Shown: positions 18,552 to 26,606 of the stretch, piece by piece
Numbering within the stretch: the stretch's first letter is position 1
Layout: every line of letters starts with the position of its first letter
NCBI RefSeq assembly: GCF_036250675.1
Contig: NZ_CP109592.1
Span: 5,084,001-5,148,000, forward strand
Reading direction: 5' to 3'
From: Streptomyces sp. NBC_01689
GTDB lineage: Bacteria; Actinomycetota; Actinomycetes; Streptomycetales; Streptomycetaceae
Length of the DNA stretch: 64,000 bases
Position numbers and translations under genes: made by a program
The notes under the pieces: generated by a model
Told to the model about the DNA's origin: nothing
What the model saw: only the letters and a program-made list of their open reading frames with translations
The model's database searches: none

Positions 18552-20027
18552 GTGAGTATTTCCGAGCCCTTGGACGACCCGTGGGCCGACAGCGGTCCCA
18601 GTGATCGTCTGCCCGCTTCCCGTCAGCGCCGCGACACGGGGCGAGCCCGTGACGACCAGCACGACCGCGACCGGGACAACGGGCCGTGGGAGGGCGGAGG
18701 CTCGTCCTTCGAGCGCGTGCCGCCCCAGGACCTGGACGCCGAGCAGTCGGTCCTCGGCGGCATGCTGCTGTCCAAGGACGCGATCGCCGATGTCGTCGAG
18801 GTCATCAAGGGCCACGACTTCTACCGGCCGGCGCACGAGACGATCTACACGGCGATCCTCGACCTGTACGCCAAGGGCGAGCCCGCCGACCCGATCACCG
18901 TCGCTGCCGAGCTCACCAAGCGGGGCGAGATCACCAAGGTCGGCGGCGCGTCCTACCTGCACACCCTCGTCCAGACGGTCCCCACCGCGGCCAACGCCGA
19001 GTACTACGCGGAGATCGTCCACGAGCGCGCGGTGCTGCGCCGCCTGGTCGAGGCCGGGACCCGCATCACCCAGATGGGATACGCGGCCGACGGCGACGTC
19101 GACGAGATCGTCAACAGCGCCCAGGCCGAGATCTACGCCGTCACCGAACAGCGCACCACCGAGGACTATCTGCCGCTCGGCGACATCATGGAGGGCGCCC
19201 TCGACGAGATCGAGGCGATCGGTTCACGGTCGGGGGAGATGACCGGTGTCCCCACCGGCTTCACCGACCTCGACTCGCTGACCAACGGACTGCACCCAGG
19301 CCAGATGATCATCATCGCGGCCCGTCCCGCCATGGGTAAGTCGACGCTCGCGCTGGACTTCGCCCGGGCCTGCTCCATCAAGCACAACATGCCCAGCGTG
19401 ATCTTCTCCCTCGAAATGGGACGCAACGAGATCGCGATGCGCCTGCTGTCGGCCGAGGCGCGCGTGGCCCTGCACCACATGCGGTCCGGCACGATGACCG
19501 ACGAGGACTGGACCCGGCTCGCGCGCCGGATGCCGGACGTCTCGGCCGCGCCGCTCTACATCGACGACTCACCGAACCTGTCGATGATGGAGATCCGCGC
19601 CAAGTGCCGCCGCCTCAAGCAGCGCAGCGATCTGAAGCTCGTCGTGATCGACTATCTGCAGCTGATGCAGTCGGGCGGAAAGCGCTCCGAGAGCCGTCAG
19701 CAGGAGGTCTCCGACATGTCGCGAAACCTGAAGCTGCTGGCCAAGGAGCTGGAGCTGCCGGTGATCGCGCTGTCCCAGCTCAACCGTGGTCCCGAACAGC
19801 GCACGGACAAGAAGCCGATGGTCTCCGACCTGCGTGAGTCCGGCTCGATCGAGCAGGACGCGGACATGGTGATCCTGCTGCACCGCGAGGACGCGTACGA
19901 GAAAGAGTCACCGCGGGCGGGCGAGGCGGACATCATCGTCGGCAAGCACCGTAACGGCCCGACGGCTACGATCACGGTCGCCTTCCAGGGTCACTACTCC
20001 CGCTTCGTGGACATGGCACAGACCTGA
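18552..20027 (+). CDS. dnaB: Replicative DNA helicase
   Basis: A 491-residue hexameric helicase that unwinds DNA at the replication fork. The N-terminal domain starts VPPQDLDAEQSVLGGMLLSKD. The RecA-like C-terminal domain has Walker A ARPAMGKST (K263), Walker B LVVIDYLQLM, and SQLNRGPEQR. The GTG at 18552 follows GGGAGGAGGTGG and gives the usual length, and the frame continuing upstream is not conserved. There is no intein. The DnaA-box cluster lies 180-270 bp upstream. Confidence 0.97.
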   Translation: MSISEPLDDPWADSGPSDRLPASRQRRDTGRARDDQHDRDRDNGPWEGGGSSFERVPPQDLDAEQSVLGGMLLSKDAIADVVEVIKGHDFYRPAHETIYTAILDLYAKGEPADPITVAAELTKRGEITKVGGASYLHTLVQTVPTAANAEYYAEIVHERAVLRRLVEAGTRITQMGYAADGDVDEIVNSAQAEIYAVTEQRTTEDYLPLGDIMEGALDEIEAIGSRSGEMTGVPTGFTDLDSLTNGLHPGQMIIIAARPAMGKSTLALDFARACSIKHNMPSVIFSLEMGRNEIAMRLLSAEARVALHHMRSGTMTDEDWTRLARRMPDVSAAPLYIDDSPNLSMMEIRAKCRRLKQRSDLKLVVIDYLQLMQSGGKRSESRQQEVSDMSRNLKLLAKELELPVIALSQLNRGPEQRTDKKPMVSDLRESGSIEQDADMVILLHREDAYEKESPRAGEADIIVGKHRNGPTATITVAFQGHYSRFVDMAQT

Positions 20028-20115
20028 TCCGGCGCCCGGGGTACGGCGTGGGAGACCGGCCGGGCTCGGAGGAAATGGACTCGACGTGCGGCGCGGGTCC
20101 GGGTGGACTGGGGGA

Positions 20116-21501
20116 ATGACAACACCTCAGGAAGAGCTGCTTCCCGCCACCCGCCGGGCTCTGTCGCACCGTATCGCCGTCGCCCAGGCCGACGGACGGG
20201 CACCGTCGTTGGTCGCCGCGCTGGTGCGGGGCGGACGGACGGTGTGGCACGGATCGCGGACCTCGGTGGACGGGCACGGTCCGGACGAGAACGTGCAGTA
20301 CCGGATCGGTTCGATCACCAAGACCTTCACCGCGGTGCTGGTGCTGCGGCTGCGGGACGAGGGGCTGCTGGACCTGGGTGATCCGCTGGAGAAGCATCTG
20401 CCCGGAACGGGCGCGGGGGAGGCGACCATCGCCCAACTCCTCGCCCACACCGCGGGCCTGGCGGCCGAGACACCCGGCCCCTGGTGGGAACGCACCCCCG
20501 GATCGCTGCGTCCCGAGCTGGCCGACGTCCTCGGGGAGCAGCCCTTCCTGCATCCGGCCGGACGGCTGCATCACTACTCGAACCCGGGTTACACCCTGCT
20601 CGGCGCCCTGGTCGAGGAGGTGCGCGGCGCTCCCTGGGAGGAGGTCCTGCGGCGCGAGGTGCTCGAACCCCTGGGCCTGCGCCGTACGAGCGGGCTGCCG
20701 CAGGCTCCTCACGCGGGCGGCTGGGCGGTGCATCCGTGGGCGGACGTCATGATGCCGGAGCCGGCGGAGGACCTCGGCCGGATGGCCCCCGCCGGACAAC
20801 TCTGGTCCACCACGGGCGATCTCGCGCGCTTCGCGGCCTTCCTGGCAGAGGGCGACGTACGTGTGCTCAGCGCGGAGTCCGTGCGGGAGATGCGGACGCC
20901 CGCGGCTCCCCCGGGGGCCGCGGAGCTGGCCTCGGGCGACTCCTATGGCCTGGGGATGCAGGTACTGCGGCGGGAGGGCCGGACCCTCGCGGGTCATTCG
21001 GGGTCCCTGCCCGGTTTCCTGGCGGCCCTCGTCATCGGCGTACAGGACGACGTGTCGGCCGTGGTCCTGGCCAACTGCACCTCCGGACCGCGTCCGTTGA
21101 CGCTGGCCGCCGATCTCGTGGGCATCGTCGCCGAGGCCGAGCCGCGTTTCCCCGAGCCCTGGCGTCCGGCCCGTGAGATCGATCCGTCCGTACTGGAGAT
21201 GACGGGGCCCTGGTACTGGGGCACGCAGGCATGTGCGCTGCACGTCACCGCGGACGGCACGGTCGAACTGGGACCGTTGGCCGGGGGCGGCCGTGGTTCA
21301 CGGTTCAGGCCGAACGCCGACGGGACCTGGACGGGACTCGACGGCTACTACACGGGAGAGCTCCTGCGGGCCGTACGGCGCCCGGACGGGTCCCTGAGCC
21401 ACCTGGACCTCGGGTCGTTCGTCTTCACCCGTCAGCCGTACGACCAGGGCGCTCCTGTGCCCGGCGGGGTGGATCCCGAGGGATGGCGCGGAATCCTGTA
21501 G
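20116..21501 (+). CDS. Serine hydrolase of the beta-lactamase (class C/DD-peptidase) family
   Basis: A 461-residue protein with the three penicillin-recognising motifs: S-x-x-K (GSITKTF), Y-x-N (YSNPGYT) and H-x-G in place of KTG (HSGSLPG). These place it among AmpC-like hydrolases and esterases of the beta-lactamase/transpeptidase-like family. There is no signal peptide, so it is probably cytoplasmic and an esterase or peptidase rather than a secreted beta-lactamase. The C-terminal 120 residues form a separate beta-rich domain (LEMTGPWYWGTQACALHV). GGGGGA sits just before ATG 20116. Confidence 0.85.
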   Translation: MTTPQEELLPATRRALSHRIAVAQADGRAPSLVAALVRGGRTVWHGSRTSVDGHGPDENVQYRIGSITKTFTAVLVLRLRDEGLLDLGDPLEKHLPGTGAGEATIAQLLAHTAGLAAETPGPWWERTPGSLRPELADVLGEQPFLHPAGRLHHYSNPGYTLLGALVEEVRGAPWEEVLRREVLEPLGLRRTSGLPQAPHAGGWAVHPWADVMMPEPAEDLGRMAPAGQLWSTTGDLARFAAFLAEGDVRVLSAESVREMRTPAAPPGAAELASGDSYGLGMQVLRREGRTLAGHSGSLPGFLAALVIGVQDDVSAVVLANCTSGPRPLTLAADLVGIVAEAEPRFPEPWRPAREIDPSVLEMTGPWYWGTQACALHVTADGTVELGPLAGGGRGSRFRPNADGTWTGLDGYYTGELLRAVRRPDGSLSHLDLGSFVFTRQPYDQGAPVPGGVDPEGWRGIL

Positions 21502-21517
21502 GCGACGATGCGCTCGG

Positions 21518-21549
21518 AGGCGTCCTGTTTCACGTGAAACAGGACGCCT
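21518..21549. other. parS embedded in a 32-bp perfect palindrome
   Basis: The parS 16-mer TGTTTCACGTGAAACA lies at 21526-21541, and symmetry extends 8 bp further on each side. The palindrome sits between the convergent serine hydrolase and GNAT genes. It could form a strong hairpin in RNA of either strand, so it may double as a bidirectional terminator. Confidence 0.93.
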
Positions 21550-21593
21550 TGGCGTAGATCGGGCCGACTCGCCGGACCGTGGCGGGCGGTTTT

Positions 21594-22046
21594 TCAGAGC
21601 GCCAGTTTGAAGCCCAGATGCGAGGCGGTGAAGCCGAGCCGCTCGTAGAAGCGGTGGGCGTCGGTGCGGCTGGCGTCGGAGGTCAGCTCGACCAACCGGC
21701 ACTCCTGGCGCCGGGATTCGGCGATCGCCCATTCGATGATCCGGGTCCCGAGTCCGCTGCCGCGCTCGTCGGTGTGCACCCGCACCGCCTCGATGAGGGC
21801 GCGGGTCGACCCTCTGCGGGACAGTCCCGGGATGATGGTGAGCTGCAGGGTGCCGACGATCCGACCCTCGCGCACGGCGACGACCAGATGCTGGTTGGGG
21901 TCGCCGCTCAGCCGTTCGAGCGCGGCCAGATAGGGGTTCAGATCGTCGGGTGACTCCCGCTGAGCGCCGAGCGCGTCGTCGGCGAGCATCGCGACGACGG
22001 CGGGAACGTCGTCCGCGACGGCCGGTCGGATCTCAAGATCTCCCAT
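21594..22046 (-). CDS. GNAT-family N-acetyltransferase
   Basis: A 150-residue single GNAT domain. It starts MGDLEIRPAVADDVPAVVAM, and the acetyl-CoA pyrophosphate-binding loop is VHTDERGSGLGTRIIEWA (Q/R-x-x-G-x-G/A type). Toward the C-terminus SDASRTDAHRFYERLGFTAS is the classic FYERLGF beta-bulge region. The substrate is unknown. It lies 41 nt downstream of the MarR gene on the same strand, so both are probably one transcript. Confidence 0.9.
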   Translation of the reverse strand: MGDLEIRPAVADDVPAVVAMLADDALGAQRESPDDLNPYLAALERLSGDPNQHLVVAVREGRIVGTLQLTIIPGLSRRGSTRALIEAVRVHTDERGSGLGTRIIEWAIAESRRQECRLVELTSDASRTDAHRFYERLGFTASHLGFKLAL

Positions 22047-22087
22047 GCCCGCAGCCTATCCAGTGGGGGAACCCGGCTCTTCAAGGA

Positions 22088-22546
22088 CTACGCGGGCACG
22101 CTCGCCGACTCGACGACACGGACCAGCGGTGCCAGCGCGGGATTCCCGGCCGCTTCGTCGAGGGCCTCGCGCAGGGCGGCGTCATTGGTGGGCCGTGCCT
22201 CTTCGAGCAGTTCGAGGCCTGCCTCGCTGACGTTCGTGTAGATGCCCCGGCGGTCCGTCGGGCAGAGGTAGCGGGACAGCAGCCCACGGTCCTCGAGCCG
22301 GGTGACGAGCCGAGTAGTGGCGCTCTGGCTCAGCACGACCGCGTCCGCGACCTGCTTCATCTGCAGATGACCGCCTTCACCGTCGTGCTGCCGGCTGAGC
22401 ACGTCGAGCAGGGAGTACTCCCGCACACTCAGACCGTGCCCGGCCTGCAGGGCGCGCTCGATGTGGGCCTCGATCCTCCCGTGCAGCAGGGAGAGGGCGC
22501 ACCACCCTTGTGCGAGGGCGGTGAGTGCGGGGTCCGTGGCTGTCAT
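22088..22546 (-). CDS. MarR-family transcriptional regulator
   Basis: A 152-residue winged-helix regulator. The recognition region QMKQVADAVVLSQSATTRLV and the wing LEDRGLLSRYLCPTDRRGIY are canonical. It is divergent from an MFS exporter with 143 bp between, the standard arrangement in which a MarR protein represses both itself and the pump. A single cysteine (C101) lies in the wing and could sense oxidants; this is inference only. Confidence 0.92.
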   Translation of the reverse strand: MTATDPALTALAQGWCALSLLHGRIEAHIERALQAGHGLSVREYSLLDVLSRQHDGEGGHLQMKQVADAVVLSQSATTRLVTRLEDRGLLSRYLCPTDRRGIYTNVSEAGLELLEEARPTNDAALREALDEAAGNPALAPLVRVVESASVPA

Positions 22547-22610
22547 GGCGTGTGTTCCTCCGTCCCGGAGCGGCTGTCACCAGGGTAGGGCACGACCGCA
22601 ATAGCCCGCT

Positions 22611-22667
22611 CTTGCAATTAACCCGCGCCTGCAACTATTGTGAACGCACGCAAAGCGCTCCTGCAAT
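22611..22667. promoter_or_regulatory. Repeated motif in the marR/MFS divergent promoter
   Basis: Three direct copies of C(C/T)TGCAA(T/C) start at 22611, 22628 and 22660. They sit in the AT-richer middle of the 143-bp intergenic region and are candidate MarR binding sites. No long perfect dyad is visible. Confidence 0.4.
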
Positions 22668-22689
22668 CGTTTGGAAGGTGCACTCCGCC

Positions 22690-23901
22690 ATGCCTCTCGC
22701 GCTCCTGGCCCTCGCGATCGGGGCCTTCGGAATCGGGACCACCGAGTTCGTGATCATGGGTGTGCTGCCCGAGGTCGCCGGCGACTTCGGTGTCTCCATC
22801 CCCACCGCCGGGCTTCTGGTGACCGGCTACGCCCTCGGTGTCGTGATCGGCGCGCCGATCATGACCGCGCTCGGTACGAAGGTGTCCCGCAAGCGGATGC
22901 TGATGGTGCTGATGGGCCTCTTCGTCGTCGGCAACCTGCTCTCCGCCGTGGCCCCCGTCTTCGGGCTGATGCTGGTGGGCCGGATCGTGGCGTCCCTCAC
23001 CCACGGCGCGTTCTTCGGCATCGGATCGGTCGTGGCGGCCGAGCTGGTCGCGCCCGAGAAGAAGGCCGGCGCGATCGCCATGATGTTCAGCGGGCTCACC
23101 GTCGCCAATGTGGTGGGTGTCCCCCTGGGCACCATGGTCGGTCAGTCAGCCGGCTGGCGGGTCACCTTCGCGGGTGTGGCGGTGCTCGGCGTGATCGGTC
23201 TGCTGGGTGTCGCCAAGCTGGTTCCCGAGATGCCGAAGCCCGAAGGCGTCCATCTCCGTCACGAACTCGCCGCCTTCAAGAACGTCCAGGTCCTGCTCGC
23301 CATGGCCATGACCGTGCTCGGCTTCGGCGGTGTCTTCGCGGCCATCACCTACATCGCGCCCATGATGACCCATGTGACCGGATTCGCCGACAGTTCCGTC
23401 ACCTGGCTGCTGGTCCTCTTCGGCCTCGGCATGGTCGGCGGGAACCTCGTCGGCGGCCGGTTCGCCGACCGGGCGCTGATGCCGATGCTGTACACGTCCC
23501 TGGGCGGCCTCGCCCTCGTGCTCGGGCTCTTCACCGTGACCGCCCACAACAAGATCCTCGCGGCGATCACGATCGCGCTGATCGGCGCCCTCGGCTTCGC
23601 GACGGTGCCGCCGCTCCAGAAGCGCGTCCTCGACCAGGCGCACGGCGCTCCCACCCTGGCCTCGGCCGTGAACATCGGCGCCTTCAACCTCGGCAACGCC
23701 CTCTCGGCCTGGCTCGGCGGCATCGTCATCTCGAGGGGCCTCGGCTACACCGCTCCCAACTGGGTCGGCGTCGTGCTGGCCGGGAGCGCCCTCGTGCTCG
23801 CGGTCGTCTCGGCCGCCCTGGAGCGCCGGTCCGCCCCGTCCACCGCCGACACCGCATCTGCGTCCGCGTCCGCCCAGCAGCCGTCCGCGGTCCACCACTG
23901 A
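22690..23901 (+). CDS. MFS transporter, AraJ/DHA1-like exporter
   Basis: A 403-residue, twelve-helix permease. It begins MPLALLALAIGAFGIGTTEFVIMG, the hallmark of AraJ/chloramphenicol-resistance-type DHA1 exporters. The motif TALGTKVSRKRML follows helix 2, and a Ser/Ala-rich cytoplasmic tail ends the protein. GGAAGGTG precedes ATG 22690. It is likely derepressed when the divergent MarR protein binds its ligand. Confidence 0.92.
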   Translation: MPLALLALAIGAFGIGTTEFVIMGVLPEVAGDFGVSIPTAGLLVTGYALGVVIGAPIMTALGTKVSRKRMLMVLMGLFVVGNLLSAVAPVFGLMLVGRIVASLTHGAFFGIGSVVAAELVAPEKKAGAIAMMFSGLTVANVVGVPLGTMVGQSAGWRVTFAGVAVLGVIGLLGVAKLVPEMPKPEGVHLRHELAAFKNVQVLLAMAMTVLGFGGVFAAITYIAPMMTHVTGFADSSVTWLLVLFGLGMVGGNLVGGRFADRALMPMLYTSLGGLALVLGLFTVTAHNKILAAITIALIGALGFATVPPLQKRVLDQAHGAPTLASAVNIGAFNLGNALSAWLGGIVISRGLGYTAPNWVGVVLAGSALVLAVVSAALERRSAPSTADTASASASAQQPSAVHH

Positions 23902-24014
23902 GCCCACCGGCCCGCCCCCTCACCGCCCGGTCGACGGACGGTCACCGGTGGCGACCCATCGGGTCCCGCGGCCGTCCCTCGCCGAGTACAGCCCCTTCAA
24001 GGAGAAAGCCCTTC

Positions 24015-24437
24015 ATGAGCACCACCAGCGCAGTCGCCCCGCTGACCGTCCAGGACGCCGAGATCCTTCTCTCCGCGGCCCAGCAGGCCGCCGAGGCTGC
24101 CGGAGTCACGGTCAGCGTCACCGTCCTCGACGCGGGCGGTCATCTGCTCGCCTTCCGGCGCGACGACCGCGCCGTGCTGATCTCCGGCGAGACCAGCACC
24201 CGCAAGGCCTACACGGCCCTCCAGCTGAACTCCGCCACCGCCGACCTGGTCGACGCGGTCCAGCCCGGAGGCCCCTTCCACACGCTGCCCACCGCCCTCG
24301 ACCGTCCGTTGCTGTTCATCGCGGGCGGTGTGCCCGTCCACCGCGACGGCCGTCTGATCGGCGCCGTCGGCGTCGGCGGCGGAGCGCCGGAGCAGGACCA
24401 CGGCTTCGCCGTCGCCGCCGTGGACGCTCTCGTCTGA
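24015..24437 (+). CDS. GlcG/HbpS-like (DUF336) protein
   Basis: A 140-residue single-domain protein of the GlcG/HbpS family, with VSVTVLDAGGHLLAFRRDDRA, ETSTRKAYTALQ and GGVPVHRDGRLIGAVGVGGG. Secreted HbpS binds haem and works with SenS/SenR in streptomycetes. This copy has no signal peptide, so it is probably an intracellular paralogue. It may be cotranscribed with the upstream MFS gene (113-nt gap). AAGGAGA lies at the expected distance from ATG 24015. Confidence 0.85.
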   Translation: MSTTSAVAPLTVQDAEILLSAAQQAAEAAGVTVSVTVLDAGGHLLAFRRDDRAVLISGETSTRKAYTALQLNSATADLVDAVQPGGPFHTLPTALDRPLLFIAGGVPVHRDGRLIGAVGVGGGAPEQDHGFAVAAVDALV

Positions 24438-24455
24438 TCGCGCCCCGGCATGAAG

Positions 24456-24485
24456 CGCCGTCCCCGGCGGATGCCGGGGACGGCG
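24456..24485 (+). terminator. Hairpin terminator after the HbpS-like gene
   Basis: A perfect 13-bp stem CGCCGTCCCCGGC and its complement, with loop GGAT, starts 19 nt past the stop. The 3' arm segment GGGACGGCGTTCGC is repeated directly about 17 nt later. Confidence 0.8.
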
Positions 24486-24540
24486 TTCGCCAGGGACGGC
24501 GTTCGCGCGTGCCGGAAGCCTCGGCGCGTCAGGTGGTTCT

Positions 24541-25479
24541 TCAGCCCGCCGCCACCGTCAGCGGGGCGAAGCGGCGCGTCCAGTCGCCGGGCAGTTCCGA
24601 GACCCCGTACGCCATCACGGCGTTGAAACCGACGGACTCCAGGCCGCGCGCCTTCACCCAGGACAGCAGTTCCTGATGCCGTACGTCGACGTCCGTACGC
24701 AGCGGACGGTCGGTACGCGCGGCCAGCGAGGTGACGAGCGCCTTCGCGGTCTCCGTGTCGCGGGCGATCAGGGGACCGACGACATGGGTGTCCATGTTCG
24801 GCCAGGCGGCCGCGTATCCGGTGATCCGGCCCCCCTGTTCGGCGACGCGCAACTGGTCGGAGAAGGCGGGGAGGCGCGTGATGATGTGCGTGCGGTCGAG
24901 GCCGAAGACCTCGGCGTCCAGCCGGAGGATCCCGGTGAGGTCCTCGGCGCCGGCCGCCCGTGTGGGGACCTGGGTGTCCGGCTCACGGAGGGCGAAGTGT
25001 CCGCGGACCATCTCGGCGCGGCCCGTGACCTTGAATCCGAGCTCCTCGTAGAGCGGCTGCCCGTAGGGCGTCGCGTGCAGGGTCAGCGGAGTGGGGCCCA
25101 TCTCCGCCACCACGTGGCGCATCAGCTGTCGGCCGACGCCCTGGCGGGCGTACCGCCGAGCCACCAGCACCATGCCGATCGCCCCCAGATCGGGCCGGCC
25201 CGGCGTTCCGTAATCGGTCACCACGCACGCGGTGACGAGTCCGCCGTCCGGTGCGTCGATCCCGTACCCCTTTCCCGCGGTCAGAAGCAGACCCCATTTG
25301 TGCTCTTCGCGGGGCCACCCCCGGTCCTCGGACAAGTCTGCGCAGGCGGTGAGATCGCGGAGCGTCAGGCGGCGGATGGGCAGAGCGGGGAGAGAAGGTG
25401 TCGACACGCAGGTCAGGCTGTCTGACAGGCACCCCTGACGTCCACCTGATTGCCCGTGGACGGATGCGCTTTTAGCCAT
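24541..25479 (-). CDS. GNAT-family acetyltransferase, two-domain type
   Basis: A 312-residue protein. An N-terminal GNAT domain (about residues 35-165) has VLVARRYARQGVGRQLMRHVV as the acetyl-CoA loop and LYEELGFKVTG. A second, degenerate GNAT-like half has GRITGYAAAWPNMDTHVVGP. ATG 25479 has GAAGGACACC in front. A GTG at 25407 (VSTPSLPALPIRR) closer to the conserved domain is a credible alternative. The substrate is unknown. It is divergent from the HAD phosphatase gene, with a parS site between them. Confidence 0.83.
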   Translation of the reverse strand: MAKSASVHGQSGGRQGCLSDSLTCVSTPSLPALPIRRLTLRDLTACADLSEDRGWPREEHKWGLLLTAGKGYGIDAPDGGLVTACVVTDYGTPGRPDLGAIGMVLVARRYARQGVGRQLMRHVVAEMGPTPLTLHATPYGQPLYEELGFKVTGRAEMVRGHFALREPDTQVPTRAAGAEDLTGILRLDAEVFGLDRTHIITRLPAFSDQLRVAEQGGRITGYAAAWPNMDTHVVGPLIARDTETAKALVTSLAARTDRPLRTDVDVRHQELLSWVKARGLESVGFNAVMAYGVSELPGDWTRRFAPLTVAAG

Positions 25480-25510
25480 GGTGTCCTTCGTGAGGGCGGA
25501 CGCGTCCAGA

Positions 25511-25526
25511 CGTTTCACGTGAAACG
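25511..25526. other. parS site
   Basis: CGTTTCACGTGAAACG, perfect core 25512-25525. It lies in the 77-bp divergent promoter region between the GNAT and HAD genes, so bound ParB could affect both. Confidence 0.95.
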
Positions 25527-25556
25527 GTGAAGAGGCGTCCTCTAGCCTCGACTCGC

Positions 25557-26189
25557 ATGGCACGCCTTCATCTCTTCGACCTCGACGGAACGCTGTTGTA
25601 CGGGAGTTCCGCGCCACTGGAGATCTCGCGGCAGATCGGCCTGGAGGCCGAGACCATCGCGATCGAGCAGGAGATCTCGGCAGGACGTATCGGACCACCG
25701 GAATACGCCACGCAGGTCCACGCCTTGTGGGCCCGGCTCACCGACGCGCATGTGGCCGCGGCCTTCGACCAGGCGCCCTGGCTGTCCGGCATCGAAGACG
25801 TCTGGACCGAGATCAGGGGCAACGGGGACTACTGTGCCGTCGTCTCGCTCTCCCCGTCCTTCTTCGTCGAACGGCTGACGAACTGGGGCGCGCACGCGGC
25901 CTACGGCTCGCGATTCCCGGCCCTGCCCTTCACCGAGCCCGTCGATCTGGCCGGCATTCTGAGCGCCGCGGCGAAGGTGCAGATCGCGAACCGGCTCTGT
26001 GAAGAGTTCGGGGTGAGGCCGAGCGACTGCGTCGCTTACGGTGACTCGCACTCGGACAAGGACCTGTTCGAGACGGTGCCGGTGTCCGTCGCGATCAACG
26101 CGGACCGCCACCTGGCCGGGATCGCCACACGCTCCTACGTGGGGCGAAGCCTGTGGGACGCCTATGAACTGGTCCGGCAGGCCCTGTAA
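25557..26189 (+). CDS. HAD-superfamily phosphatase (SerB-like)
   Basis: A 210-residue HAD hydrolase. Motif I is DLDGTLL (D7 and D9), motif II is the S in VVSLSPSFF, a lysine lies in AAAKVQIANRL, and motif IV is YGDSHSDKDLFE. The layout is that of the phosphoserine-phosphatase-like HAD-IB group. The true substrate is unknown. Confidence 0.88.
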   Translation: MARLHLFDLDGTLLYGSSAPLEISRQIGLEAETIAIEQEISAGRIGPPEYATQVHALWARLTDAHVAAAFDQAPWLSGIEDVWTEIRGNGDYCAVVSLSPSFFVERLTNWGAHAAYGSRFPALPFTEPVDLAGILSAAAKVQIANRLCEEFGVRPSDCVAYGDSHSDKDLFETVPVSVAINADRHLAGIATRSYVGRSLWDAYELVRQAL

Positions 26190-26606
26190 TCACGGCAATT
26201 GATGGGGAGTCCCTCGTTCGATCGCTTCGAGTGAAGAGCGGACTTGTCCGGGGGGCGACTGCCGGTATGGTCGACTCCGGTTCGCGTCCCCGTGATGTGC
26301 GGGCACGTCGTGGGCCGCGAACGCAGGCCAATGCAGCGTACCGGGACGGAAAGATCGAGACCCGAATTTTCCGTTATGCGGACGGGCGTTGACGCGGAGT
26401 GGGATGCTGCGGTGAGAGCGATGCGGTCAATGTCACGTTCTCGCCTTACTTGTCCGCGCAGAGCGGAAAGCTGGGTTGAATGTGGCCGCATTGGTCAGAG
26501 GACTGAACGGGGCAGGAGAGCAAGCCGTCTACGGGGGAAAGCAGGCATCTTCCGAAGACGGAAGTGTGCGTAGACCGACCGAAAGATGTTCGAGGCGAGG
26601 CACAGT
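26190..26606. other. Gene-free stretch of about 420 bp
   Basis: No convincing gene is seen; the frames present lack normal codon bias. It is the upstream region of the globin-reductase gene. The only candidate signal noted is the promoter-like pair at 26244-26271. Confidence 0.5.
26244..26271 (+). promoter_or_regulatory. Candidate promoter upstream of the globin-reductase gene
   Basis: TTGTCC and TATGGT are separated by 16 bp, resembling a HrdB-type promoter. The implied leader is long (over 300 nt), so support is weak. Confidence 0.25.

Noticed and set aside
26244..26573. 109-codon frame upstream of the globin-reductase gene
   Set aside because: Codon use is not Streptomyces-like and no domain or ribosome-binding site is visible.
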